Source: Xestospongia muta (taxonomy: Eukaryota; Porifera; Demospongiae; Haplosclerida; Petrosiidae). Taken from it: 64,000 nucleotides of DNA. Position numbers and translations under genes: made by a program. The notes under the pieces were generated by a model that was not told where the DNA came from, searched no databases, and worked only from the letters and a program-made list of their open reading frames with translations. Location of the stretch: NCBI GenBank assembly GCA_963693285.1, contig OY848925.1, positions 6,116,932 to 6,180,931 on the forward strand, written 5' to 3'. Below are positions 1 through 16,474 of the stretch, one piece after another; position 1 is the first letter of the stretch, and each line of letters starts with the position of its first letter.

Positions 1-1703
<1,703 letters not shown>

Positions 1704-1995
1704 GATGGTCATGTGACAAACACGTGACACTTCCCATCAACAACAGTCCTCCTTGTTTTCTCCTTTTATTGCCTATTAATTTACTTAATTTTTGCTACAA
1801 CAAAGAGATTTTTAACATATTAAATTTAATCAGGAAACCAGCATTATTATAAGAAAGGATTTATAATATAAATCCTGCAGACACTCACCTTCTCATCTCT
1901 CAAAATAGTATGGGTGTGGTCGTCAATAATTAATTTTGACTAATTAAATCATTAATCGAAAATAATTATATTATTATGAAAAATTATTGTTATTG

Positions 1996-4900
1996 TTAGC
2001 TTTGACTAAGATGATCTAGAACTTTCTTAGCAGCTGCATTCTTAGCATTTTTATAAGACATAGCATCAGCACGTACTCTAATATTTTTTCCTCTAACTTC
2101 AATAACACATCGACATTTTTGACCATACAGACTAAAATAAGACAAACCAAGTGATATAAATGTAATATAATTATAAATACATACATTTCTCTCTTAACAA
2201 CCAAATCTGTTGGTACTCTTTCATGTAATTCCTTAATTGCAGGGACTGGAATATTATCCTTAAATTTTTCTGTTAATAAAAACAAATGGAATAGTTAAAC
2301 AGAATGAGTAATCCCAGAGACTTATCTAAAATGAATTTGATTGGTTGGATATACTTAAACCACACCTTAAACACTAAACCATGAACTGACCAATCAGATT
2401 CATTTTAGCTAGATGTCTAAGTGTGTTATAATAGTATAGTAGATTAACATAGCCACATACCCAGACATTTGGCAAAGGCCTGGGTATGAGGCTAAGTAGA
2501 ATAGAACACACTATAGTTAACATACCTAGTAATGGTTTTAAGATAGGTTCAAAGGTCGTCCATACAGTATCTAAGCTCATACCACTGTCTACAAATACTG
2601 CACCAACTATGGCTTCAAATACATCACTAAGACATTTGGGTGGGTCCAACAATTCATTATCTTCATCTTCATCAATGCTATCATCATCACAAACCAAGTC
2701 TTCTCCAGTCAAAGAATCTACTGTCACTGAAGTCTAAGAAATAAATTTATCAATCCATCACTCTGTAGATCTATCCATCCATTCATTCATCCATCGATCA
2801 ATTTATCCATCCATCCATCCATCAATCGATCTATCCATTAATTCATCCTAGGTTCATTTACTTACATTTTCTTCTTTATTGATGTACAAATTTTGCAGTC
2901 CAACTTGAATCTCACCTTCCTTTCTCTCCTTCAAAGCTAAAGCATACTTGCCCATCTTCTTAAACAATTCAGGAGAACTATGCAACACACTACAATGTAA
3001 TTTTAGTTCCACTGCCAGCTCAGCAAATCGTTTATTACACACAATAGCTGAACGCAATTCGGTGATCTCTCCTGGAGTTGAGGAAGCGTCTGACTGATAA
3101 ATTTGACAGGTCACTACGTAGTCCAAAATAGCGTCTCCTAAAAACTCTAGCCTCTGATAAGAATCAGTGACACTGTTACGAGCATATGAAGGATGTGTCA
3201 AAGCTTCTATCAGTAAAAGATGGTTTTTGAATTGATAACCAATTCTTTGTTGGACTATGGCTGTTTGTGTGATCATACGATTTATATCATCAGCATTTCT
3301 TGGGATAAGCGAGGGAGACTTAGGCTCACCAAAATACGATTTAAAAATTTCACTAGAATTAACAAAAAGTAGAGACATCTTTGAGTCTTTGGTCTCAAAA
3401 GAATCATCAGATATCTTTAACATTTCCTTTGGCATATCAAGTTTAACCCCAAGCCATTTCATAAAAGCTATACCCCCTTGTAAACCCCCAGCAACAGTAT
3501 AGGCACCTATGAGAGCCTCAGCAACATCAGCCACGCCTTTATCAGTGACCCGATGATAATGGTAACGTTCCTCTAAAGTACTAGGACTCTGAGGAGAGGT
3601 TTCTCCTGCAATGACAAAACCTGGTGGGATCCATCTTATCCTATCAAAACCACTAGAGCTCTCTCCACCCATAACAAAGTCATTGGCAAAAATTTTCGTA
3701 GCTATCCCTTTCTTCTTAGCAAGGCAGAAAAGATTGACATTTGAGATACGTCTGGAACGAGCTTCTGATAGCTTACCTTCATGAGCTAGAGTACGAGTGT
3801 TAAACAAATAGATCGAGGTAATTAACTTTAACAGAGAATCTCCCAATGACTCCAGTCGCTCCAAATCAATGGAATCATTTGCCCCCGTAGGGGTGAGAGC
3901 CTGTAATATTAAACCATTATCGGGCCCTCTCTTAGCTAGTTGTCTTGGTATATCATTGATACTCTCAGGTATGACATCACCTTTCACTTCAAATGCTTTA
4001 GATGGGATATCACCAAATCCAGCATCCACGTATCCCTTGACAACGGTATCAGTAAACAATACAGTATCATAGTGAAGCCGACCAATACCAGTATCAAACA
4101 TCACTGTACCAGAAAAATCCTCAGCCAGAACAAGTGACTCTAGTCGCCACAAACAAGCAGGCAAACATCGGAGTAGTCTCCAAAAACTAGCAGGGATAGG
4201 ATATATTTGTACCAATTCTGGAAACAAGGTAATCGGAGTGTTTTTATTGCTCATGGGACCATCTTGAGTGTAACGAGAAGTAAAGACTTTCAAGAAAGAC
4301 ATACTCACTCGAGTACATATCAAACCAGGTTGATTTAAGTCCTTCAACTCGTAGTTGTATTTATTTTTGTAGTACTCTAAATAGTTAACAAACTTTGAAT
4401 CAGGGAAAGGTGAGAGCGGAGACAATGAGTGATCTAGGCTAGGTTTGTAAAGTTCCAGCAACCCAGAATGAGAAATAGAATCTCTATGACGAACACTAAT
4501 GAGAGAATTCTTAAATTTTTCTGCCGAGTAAGGAGGATCTGGGATCTTTTGAATTTCCAATATATCGTTGATTGTACTTGCAATATCGTAGTCAATGGCT
4601 ACCTCCTTTATTTCAGTGCCATCCATTCTATTTATAGTAACAGGAACAATGATGTAATCCTTTTGTGAGTGTTCAAAATTGGCGGTTAATTCAGGAGGCT
4701 GTACACGAAGTATATTTGAGAACATTGAAATATGACAAGTTTGAAGAACACTAAGATCCTCCAATGCTAATTCTGAAGTGATAGGAAATGGCTGAAGAGT
4801 GACTGTTAGCTCTTTGTTAACATCAGTTTCTTTCACATAGAGAGAATATTCAGGTATCTAGAAGAATGAATGAATGGATTGATGAATGGATGAATCAATG

Positions 4901-7650
4901 ATATCACATGTTACCTTCCAATGGGGTAGACGTTTCTTTAACAATATACCAAGACCTTTTGGAGACCCCAGTTCTACCTGAGACTGGTACAATATTCCGG
5001 TATCTTTCTCTCTTATAACAAACATATACAAATAATTGTCAGTACATTGTTCTTGAGGATAACAGCTGCTCAATACAGTAGCCACCTAATAACAACATTA
5101 AATTATTATTATTAATAATTATTAATCATTTTATCTTACTTCATTTTTGTAAAGCTGTGATCTTTTGTCTGTACCTGCCAATGGTATCTTCTTCTCCACT
5201 CGTACACCTTCATCATCTGAGTCTGGTGATGGAATGGGTTTGAAAATATCATCTAATTCTTTGAGTTTATGCAGCTCTTCAATGGCAAACACTGCAGCTG
5301 CTCTGTGTGACTGTAGTTTGCTACCCATAGGAGGACTCTGAGGGAGAGACGAAAATAATGTGATGATTATCTTGTTGTCTTCAACTCACTTCAATAATTT
5401 TCTTAATGGGACAGTTAAAAGGTAAAGAGAGAGAACAGATGTAGTTAAATTTAGGGTCTTCATCTTCATCCTCAGTGTAGATCACCTCACCACGATTACC
5501 AGGATTATCTTTACGTATTTTTCTTACTTCAAAGGATGGCGTCAGAACAGTGAATTCATCACAAGGCAATCGCTGACAATACCTAGGAATATTAGATTTA
5601 ATAATTTAAAGTTTTTTTCGTTTTACATTTAGCATTGCATTACAAAGAATAGTATGAGTTCAGACTGTACCTGTGCAAGAGAGTCAAACTGTTACCAGTT
5701 GTTGCTCGTGCACCCTCGGGTCCATAGGGCATATATGGAGGTATCTTATCGGCCATTTTAGCTTGTATCTCCTCCTCAGAAGGAAGTTTTCTGTCTTCCT
5801 GACAAAGGACAATAAGCTCTTTCTCCAGATTATGATAGTTCTCGATATCACTTAGACTGTTTAATTGATGGTCTCCTATTAAGAGGAGAAAGGTCGAAGG
5901 TTTATCTCTGGCACGACCTTTAGACTGAGCATATGAACGAAAATTTTGAGGCATATCGAATCTTATTACTAAATTACATTTTGGGACATCAACTCCTTCT
6001 TCAATGACACTAGTAGCCACCAAAAGATTGATTTTTCCACTACGAAATTTACACAAGACTCTTTCCTGTTCCTTAGACTTCATACGTGCCTCTTTCTTCA
6101 AAGAAGTGGAATTTTGACCGACATTATGACCCACAACATAGTCACAAGATATATGTCGTAAATCGGGATCACTTTTGCTCTTCTCCTGAATCAATTTAGA
6201 CAAACACGATGCAGTGTGCCTCCTCTCGACAAAGATGATCCCTCGTAAATTTTTAACCTCCTTCTTTGATTTCAATTCAGAACTAGTATCCTCTGCAATA
6301 TCCATTTCTCCACTTCTTACTGCCATGTCAGCAATCTCTAAAAACATAGCGTGGACTTTCTTGCCGTCTTGTAGCTTACCATATTGATCCTTAAATTCAT
6401 GTGACTTGGCCTCAAAGATGGTGAGTTGGCTTAGCACTAAACAACCCAACAAGTCATCCCATTGGTCTTCTGGTTTATTAAATGCCATAGCTTTCTTTAA
6501 CTCTCCAATAGCTTGACCTACAAATCCAGCTGCACTTGCAGGTCCCAGATCAACAAGAATAGATTGAATATCATCTAACAAGTTCCTTGCCGTCTCCTCA
6601 ATTGGACTCTTCAAATTTCTCTTGTCCACTTTTGTACGCAAGAAATCAAGAGGTGGATCAAGAATGCATTTAAGAGACGCAGTAACCTCATCTAGTCTAG
6701 AACTGAAATTGCATATTTTCTCCTCAGGATCGGTAGCATACTTGACCATATCCGAGAGATCTCGAGTGGTACGAGCTGTGCTCATTAGAATGGTTTCCAG
6801 TGTTTTCACTCCCTTCTCAAGTTCTCCAGGTTTTACCTTTCGTCCCAAGAGAGAAGCAGAGAGACCAAGAATACGTGGTCGTTGCTCTTCAGGTACGTCT
6901 TTGATAACTTTCATGATTTGGACATAAGGGTCATTTTTTGTGGCATGGTGACATTCATCAAAGACGATAAGATTAAGTTGCCGCGGTTTAATGAAAGCTT
7001 TGAGAAGTAAGTCAAGAAAAATAGCTCGACTAAAAACAAGGACATTATTATTGTTAAAGTGATCATACCACGTCTCCTTAGACCAGTTGTCGACATTTTT
7101 AGCATCACCACAAAAATCGGTTACTGTCAAATTTGTATTCTCTCTGATGTACTTGGCCTGTTGTTTAACCAGTGGTACTGTGAATGTAAAAGTTAATAGT
7201 TAAATCGTTGAATGAAGAGACAGATAGCTTCACATAGCCAGCCACTTTATGCAAGGGGGAGGGGCTAGCTTTGCGAAACTAATGGATGGATGAATACTTC
7301 AATGGATGGACAGATAAATGAATGGACAGAAAAGAACGGAGATATTCTGTGTATCTAGTTAACAAACAGGATGTATTTTACTTACCAGTATGAGCCAGAA
7401 ATATAGTTCTTTGTCCTGTCTCTTCGGTAAACTTTTCTAATGTCATGTGACTCATCTCACGTATCAACATGACCGCCACAAACGTCTTACCAGCTCCAGT
7501 ACCAAGACTAACAATTGTATTTTCTCGCAGAGCATACTCAACTAGCTCTACTTGGTAAGGACGACCTTGTTTGAAATCTTTCTTCTCTTCTTCCATAACT
7601 CCTCCTCCTCCTCCTTGAACCACATCTGCAGAAGTTACACCCTCAGCCAT
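1996..7650 (-). CDS. Dicer A, multidomain RNase III endonuclease
   Basis: Processes dsRNA and pre-miRNA into small RNAs. The order from the start at 7650 is as follows. The helicase has Walker A GTGAGKT, DECH in [12 protein letters not shown] in LGLSASLLG, and motif [14 protein letters not shown] dimerisation (DUF283) region is at about 5131-5570. Platform and PAZ are at the start of the large exon (about 4856-4200), with the conserved [19 protein letters not shown] after PAZ. RNase IIIa has [12 protein letters not shown] and DVAEALIG. RNase IIIb has [14 protein letters not shown], and, in the next exon (about 2525-2737), [17 protein letters not shown]-terminal dsRBD ends in [13 protein letters not shown]. 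All four acidic residues of each RNase III site look intact. Minus-strand exons lie at about 7650-7385, 7180-5670, 5570-5390, 5330-5140, 5085-4915, 4857-2865, 2735-2527, 2272-2190 and 2130-1996. It is paralogous to Dicer B at 9448-16380; the two share domain order but are strongly diverged. Confidence 0.95.
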
Positions 7651-7903
7651 TACGGTTAACAATTCCGTTTTTGCTCTTCTTTGAGCAAGTTTCTTTTTAT
7701 ATCATGCTGACTATCCCATAGAGCTCAATGTTGTGCAAGACAAAGCAAAATTCCCCAAGCTTTCCCCATTAAAAAGCCAGGGAATTCCCTGAAATCTATC
7801 ACCATAGTAAAGTAATTGTGTTATTCTAAGACACACTACACAAAATCCCCACATATAACATCTTTTACTAGTAATACATTTATTACAACTATGTCTAGTC
7901 ATT

Positions 7904-9369
<1,466 letters not shown>

Positions 9370-9447
9370 TAGTAAATTGAATTCATTACTTTACAGAATT
9401 GAGGGGAAGGCGGGAATTGGAATAGGTGCTACCAATTTGCTGCAGCT
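9370..9447. promoter_or_regulatory. Probable bidirectional promoter, ALKBH6 / Dicer B
   Basis: The start codons of ALKBH6 (minus, 9369) and Dicer B (plus, 9448) are head-to-head with 78 bp between them. No TATA box is evident. The inference of a shared promoter rests only on spacing; transcription start sites are not visible. Confidence 0.5.
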
Positions 9448-12400
9448 ATGGAAGAGAAAAGTGATACAGACTTAACAGTGGCTCGTCCTTATCAGCTTGA
9501 GCTATTAGATGCAGCCTTAGATGGTGACACGATAGTGTTACTAGGGACTGGAGCAGGGAAGACATTCATAGCAGTTATGTTGATCAAGCAACTCTCCTAC
9601 TCAATTGTATCATCATACAAAGAAGACTTGAATGCAAAAAGAACAGTGTTTCTCGTTAACACAGGTAGATCAATAGCTTTCTTATGCATTGATTATGGTT
9701 TAGTTAGCTACAAGTAGAGCACTTGGTAATGTTGTACATACCACTCCTGTAGTAGTTATAAGAAAATTACATTACTGCAATTTTCTCTTCCTTTTGACAC
9801 AACTATGCAGTTCCTTTAGTAACACAGCAAGCAGATTACATCAGAGCACACACACCTCTCAATGTTGGCCACTATTATGGAGAAATGGGAGTTGACAATT
9901 GGAGACAAGAGAAGTGGGATAATGAACTTGATCAAAACAATATTCTTGTTATGACCAGACAGATCTTCCTGGATATGCTCAGTCATGGTTATGTTAATCT
10001 CTCGCGAATAAATTTAATTGTTTTTGATGAATGTCACCACGCTGTGAAGAATGATCCTTACGTTCAAATCATGAAGTTCTATCCCAAATGTCCTGAAGGA
10101 CATCGCCCCAGAATTCTAGGATTATCAGCTGCAATAATCAGTGGGAAATGCAAACCACACCAGCTGGAAATGAAACTAAAAGATTTAGAGCATACATTAC
10201 ATTGTCGCACTGAAACAGCTGGTGATTTAGCTGAGGTTGCAAAATATGCGACAAATCCTGATGAGGCTTTAGTACGTTATCCATCTCGCTCCCTAGATTC
10301 ACAAACAGGCATTCTGAAACCAATTTTGGATGAAATAGTGGACTTTCTAGAATCTCACCAGAAATCCAAGTTCAAAGATAGCATTGATGTAAAGCTTAGA
10401 GGCTATCTTGAAGAGTGTATCTATGCACTAGATAATATCAGTATAACAAGTGCTATTGAGGCAGTGGAACTTGTGAAAATAGAAATTGAAGATATTCTAG
10501 AAAATCATCCAAATGACTGGGAGATTAAACTCACTCAAATGGTCCTTTTACAACTTGATATATTTGCTGGAGAGTGTGAAAAAGCTCTTAAGAACGAGGG
10601 AGACAACCACAGTCCAAAATTTACAACTTTGCTGCAGATTTTAGCAGACACTAATCCCTGCCTATCAAACTCTCAGGACAAAGTATGTGGTATTGTCTTT
10701 GTTGAACGTAGAAGCACAGCAGTTTGTCTTACTCGGTTGATTCAGCAACATCATAATGGTTGTCTAGGACATTTAAATTGTTCTTTCATCGTTGGTCATA
10801 CTGGACGAGGAGGTCGGGTTTTAGAGCAAGGAGCTAACATGAATGTCAAGAAACAACAGGAAGTACTCAGAAAATTTCGAGCTGGTCAATTGAATCTTCT
10901 TGTTGCCACAAGCGTTGTCGAGGAAGGTCTTGATGTACCTAAATGTAACTTAGTGGTACGTTATGATTTCCCAAAGACATTTCAATCCCACGTCCAATCA
11001 AAAGGGAGAGCAAGGGCAAAAAACTCACATTATCTACTTCTTGTCAACAGTGAAGACTACACTGACCGTCGAAGTGATTTAGATTGTTACTTCCAGCTGG
11101 AGAAAAAACTAGAAGAAATTTGTCACGGTCGTGAAGTCCCTGGAGAGGATGAGGTGGAGAAACGTCTCAAGCAGCTAATTGAGCCTTATCAACCATATGG
11201 AGTAGATGGTCCACAAATGTCCATTGATGGAAGCCTCTCTCTTTTACACAGGTATGAGGTAACTGTGGTAAGTACAAGGCTATAAGTGACGTTTACAAGT
11301 CAATAGAATTATTAATGATAGTCATCTTGGTAAGTACTGATGTACACTAGCAGACTAATAATTACTACAGTGTTCTAGGAGAGCTACCATTAGTAAACTC
11401 TAGACTAGTGAACATCAGTACTTACCACAGTGTTCTAAGAGAGCTACCATTAGTAAACTCTAGACTAGTGAACATCAGTACTTACCACAGTGTTATAAGA
11501 GAGCTACCATTAGTAAACTCTAGACTAGTGAACATCAGTACTTACCACAGTGTTACAAGAGAGCTACCATTAGTAAACTCTAGACTAGTGAACATCAGTA
11601 CTTACCACAGTGTTCTAAGAGAGCTACCATTAGTAAACTCTAGACTAGTGAACATCAGTACTTACCACAGTGTTATAAGAGAGCTACCATTAGTAAACTC
11701 TAGACTAGTGAACATCAGTACTTACCACAGTGTTACAAGAGAGCTACCATTAGTAAACTCTAGACTAGTGAACATCAGTACTTACCACAGTGTTACAAGA
11801 GAGCTACCATTAGTAAACTCTAGACTAGTGAACATCAGTACTTACCACAGTGTTATAAGAGAGCTACCATTAGTAAACTCTAGACTAGTGAACATCACTA
11901 CTTACCACAGTGTTATAAGAGAGCTACCATTAGTAAACTCTAGACTAGTGAACATCACTACTTACCACAGTGTTATAAGAGAGCTACCATTAGTAAACTC
12001 TAGACTAGTGAACATCAGTACTTACCACAGTGTTATAAGAGAGCTACCATTAGTAAACTCTAGACTAGTGAACATCAGTACTTACCACAGTGTTATAAGA
12101 GAGCTACCATTAGTAAACTCTAGACTAGTGAACATCACTACTTACCACAGTGTTATAAGAGAGCTACCATTAGTAAACTCTAGACTAGTGAACATCAGTA
12201 CTTACCACAGTGTTATAAGAGAGCTACCATTAGTAAACTCTAGACTAGTGAACATCAGTACTTACCACAGTGTTATAAGAGAGCTACCATTAGTAAACTC
12301 TAGACTAGTGAACATCACTACTTACCACAGTGTTCTAAGAGAGCTACCATTAGTAAACTCTAGACTAGTGAACATCAGTACTTACCACAGTGTTCTAAGA

Positions 12401-15400
12401 GAGCTACCATTAGTAAACTTGACTCTTCATTTTTCATTAGATACTGTCAAAAACTTCCACACGATCGTTTCACTGTACTTACTCCAGTTTTTGAAGATGA
12501 GAATGTTGGTGAAGGGATATGCCATCTTGATCATAAATGGTATCCCACATTGTTTACTGTTAAGATTCAACTACCCATGAATTGTCCCGTAAAGGAACTA
12601 ATAGCGGTAAGCACATATAACAACTAAGGTTATGTCATAAATATGATACTGGTATGATCTGAATACTGATAGTGAAAGTGTTGGTAGAGCTATTGATGGT
12701 TTGTATTTTAAAGGGAAAAGAAATTATTATATTTACTTAGTTTGTTGATATTATGACTAACTATACTACTATATATTAAGTCTACTTTCATTATTTAAGG
12801 GTCCTCCTCTTCCTCGGGTGAATTTGGCAAAGAAAGCAGCTGCTCTTGAGGTTATTAAGCAATTACATATTGAAGGAGAATTAGATGATCATTTGAAACC
12901 AATACCACACGAAGATGTAGACTCAGATGAGGAAGATGAGGTAAAAATGACTGAAAAGAAAAAGAGACAAGCGGGAACACAGCGTAAAGTGATGTATTAT
13001 AGAAATGAAGTAAGTACCACCTATTCATCCATTCATTCATCCATGCATCTGTCCATTTAGGTTGCCAAATGTTTACACAACAGTAAACCAATACCAGGAG
13101 ACAATTACTTATATGGTTTTATTATGAAGTACAAACTAACAGAAACACTATATCCATCTTATGACAATTCTGGTCAACCTTATCAGACACTGGGTATCCT
13201 TACGAGTAAACCCATCCCATATACCAAGGTGTGTACTTAGTTTCTCATAACTTAACTATACCTCATACAATTAGTTTATATAAACGACTCCTTTACTATG
13301 TTTAGAGTATTTTAACCAACTAAATATACATTCTCAGAACGGAGGCAATTAAATTGTGGCTACCACTTATTAAATAGTTTGCTTTACATGGTCAAGTAAT
13401 ACATATCATTGTAGCCAATAATATATAGGATACATCTAGTATATGTATGAAACATCACCCTAACTATGTACTACATGTTTTATGTGTATTTACTATGTGT
13501 AGTACATGGGGAGGGTGATGTTTGAGCAGCTGTACGGCTTTGACTCTAAATATGGTTTCACTATTATGGTTTTGTCATTTCTTGTATCTAGATACCATCA
13601 TTTTCTCTCTACGTTGGACGTTCAGAAGTGTCTGTTACCCTAGAACCACTGACTAACCTAACACTGGCTCCTCATGAAATACAAGAACTGCAAGAATTTC
13701 ATTCTACTTTATTCAAGAAAATACCACTGAATATTGAATTCTCAATAGATGTCAGTAATTCCGATCCTATTCATCGAGAATATCTCATCGTACCAGTATC
13801 CATCCTACTGGATACTAATCCTCTTATATATTTCTTAGATAATGATATAGTGCAAAGGGTTTTAGCGGCTGGCAAAGGAGATTTACCTGTACCTACTTGG
13901 CCTTGTGACTGGACTAACTTTATTGGAAAACTAGTCAGAAAAAAATACACTGAAGAATTACGTCATGGTCAGTATCAGCTTTATGAGGTCACCGATATTG
14001 ACCACAAGGAGACCCCTCTTACTGACTTTCCCTCAGACCAATCAATAACTTACGCTCAATATTTTCTGCGCAATTACAAATACGAATTTCAAGATTACAC
14101 TCAACCATCTCTGACGTGTAAACCAGTCTCAATGGGAAAGAACAGTCTGAAACTTGTATCATCTCGTTTTAAGGATCAAGCATCAGGCCAAGAAAGACAA
14201 AAAGGAAGTGAAATTAAATTATTTCCTGAGCTATGTCAAGTGTATCCATTACCAGCTTCATTTTGGAAGTTATGTCGCTGCATTCCAACCATTGTTTATC
14301 GCATTGAGGCTTTGCTTGTTATCAATGAACTCTCTGATCTTATCTCCAAGGAGACGGGCATTGGATGTACATCCTGTTATGAGTTTTCAACTCAGTCTGA
14401 GTTATCAACTGCAGGTCAAAGTGATCTAGCTGTCAGAGACCTCAACTCTTTGTTTTACTGGAGTACAGGTGAGACAGTTGATCCCGATACTATGCCTCAG
14501 TTACAACAATCAGCTATGATGAATGGAATTCTAAGAAAACCTGACAATGGTTTATTGTTGCAGTCTTTGACAGCAAAATCTGCTAAGGACTCCATTGATT
14601 TAGAACGTCTTGAATCTCTTGGCGACTCTTTCCTTAAATTGTCCACAACTGTAGACCTGTTTTGTTGTCGTAGCAACGACCATGAAGGTAAACTCACATC
14701 AGCTCGAGAACGCCGAGTTAGTAATTTCAATCTGGGCTATCTCTCAAAACAAAAGGATATTCCTGGAAGGCTTTTCTCAAAGGAGTTTGATCCACTTTCC
14801 AATTGGATTCCACCTTGTTTCTCTCTTTTAAATTCAGCAGGACCATCTACAGTAGCTCCTCAAGAATTGTCAGAAGATATCCAACGTTATTATTATCACA
14901 GAGCTACTGATAAAGACGTTGCTGACGGTATTGAAGCTATGCTAGGGGCCTACATCATAGCCGGGGGGATTGAAGCTGGATTCAAATGGTTACGGTGGTT
15001 GGGTATGAAGTTTAGCAGCCCTGCCAGACCCACATCTATGGATGATGATGAAGAAATGGACGTTGAAGTGAGATTAAGATCAGCTTCTCAGGAGAGTTTT
15101 ATGAGCATTGAGCTTTCTAATGATGCAGCTGCAACAATAAAGAATCCGCTACTGATACAGAACTCTTCATTGATCTTTCGGACACAATGCCAAGTACCAC
15201 CCCCTGCTCTCCTCCGTCCAGTTGAGAATGCTGATGCAATCATAAAAAAAATGATTGCTATGTGCCTACCAACTTTGACTAGTTGCAATTATACTCCATT
15301 GTGTGAGAAGATAAATTGGACATTTAAAGACCCAGCGCTCCTCTTTCAAGCTCTAACTCATCCATCTTTTCTAAAGAATCGTCTCACAGATAGTTATCAA

Positions 15401-16380
15401 CGTTTAGAGTTTCTCGGAGATGCAGTTTTAGATTATTTAATAACTTGTTTTATTTATTGCCAATTTCCTAACTACACTCCGGGTCAGATCACAGATACGA
15501 GGTCTGCTTTAGTCAACAATATCACATTTGCAGAAATTGCTGTCAAGGAGTTACAGCTGCATAAGTATCTGCTGCAACTTTCTCCAAGTCTCTTCAAACA
15601 GATAACAGAATTTGTGAATTCATTGGAACGAGTGTTTAAGCCAAACGATGGAGAGACAAAATCAGAAATTTATTGTCAGTTCCAATCACAAGAAAACTCT
15701 GATGTAAGCTTGTTGTTATAAATTGAAATGTCATTTTGTTTTGTTCCTTTATTTATACATCCAGGATGAAAATCAAAGTGAGTTAACATCATCTCAGGAT
15801 ATGTCAGCAATGGAAGCTGTACCTAATGATTGCGAAGATGTTGAGGAACTGGAGCCTCCTAAAGCTTTAGGAGATGTATTGGAGTCTCTGGCAGGTGCCT
15901 TGTTCTTGGACAGTGGAATGAGTTTAGAGGCAGTGTGGAGTAGATTCTATCCTTTCTTCAAACCACTAATAGGTATGTTAATTAGATGCACAATCTTAAT
16001 ATAACTACATTGTAGATGTTACCTTAATCTAAGAAGGTTTATTGTCTGTTTCATAGATAAATTTAGAGACGAAGGGGTCCCAATCCATCCAATTAAAAAA
16101 CTGCTGGAACTTGATTCTTCAGCAGTATTTGAAAGAAGGTTCAAAATAAATACACAATTATTGTATAACATAATATATGTATATCTATTATAAAGTGATA
16201 ATTTATGATTTTATTGTTTCATTGTGTAGTTCATCTCAAACTAGGTCACACAGATGTACAGTAAAAGTTGTTGACAAAGCAATTCATGTGACGTGTGTTG
16301 CTAAGACATATAAAGCTGCTAAAACAGGTGCAGCAAAAAGAGCTATTGCTAAAATCAAAGAGCTAAAAGAATATCCTTAG
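9448..16380 (+). CDS. Dicer B, multidomain RNase III endonuclease
   Basis: Second Dicer, divergently oriented from Dicer A. Exon 1 (9448-9664) has Walker A GTGAGKT. The large exon (about 9810-11252) holds [27 protein letters not shown] and motif [13 protein letters not shown]. Then come a long intron filled with a 60-bp repeat, a DUF283-type exon from about 12438 ([16 protein letters not shown]), and small exons near 12800-13010 and 13060-13228. A large exon (about 13592-15702) has platform/PAZ, with [18 protein letters not shown], RNase IIIa ([22 protein letters not shown]) and RNase IIIb ([14 protein letters not shown]). The exon at about 15764-15973 has [15 protein letters not shown], and the last exons end in a dsRBD ([16 protein letters not shown]). 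Catalytic acidic residues appear intact in both RNase III domains. In motif III it has SAA where Dicer A has SAS. Which copy handles miRNA and which long dsRNA cannot be told by reading. Confidence 0.95.
11368..12419 (+). repeat. 60-bp tandem repeat, about 17.5 units, in a Dicer B intron
   Basis: About 17 to 18 direct copies of a 60-bp unit (core AGAGAGCTACCATTAGTAAA) lie between the exon ending in SLSLLHR and the exon starting at about 12438. Copies are identical except at two short sites: GTT(C/A)(T/C)A and CATCA(G/C)TA. The first six full units run CTA-ATA-ACA twice, so there is also a 180-bp higher-order period; the CATCA(C/G)TA variants later in the array also tend to a period of three. 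Because 60 is divisible by three, a 390-codon frame stays open with a 20-residue repeat, but it is intronic by homology to Dicer A. Confidence 0.95.
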
Positions 16381-16474
16381 TTTTTTTATAAAAATATAAT
16401 TGTATTTTAATTTTTAAATTAAAAATTTATGTGACATACACAAAAAATAGTTTTGATATGATTTTATACATTTG

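Noticed and set aside
11368..12419. CRISPR array
   Set aside because: There are no unique spacers; units are head-to-tail and near-identical, and the genome is eukaryotic. The same holds for 26520-26672 and 51467-52210.
11408..12580. 390-codon ORF with a 20-residue repeat as a possible novel protein
   Set aside because: The repeat unit is a multiple of three and stop-free by chance. It lies between two Dicer B exons that join naturally by homology to Dicer A, and no recognisable domain is present.
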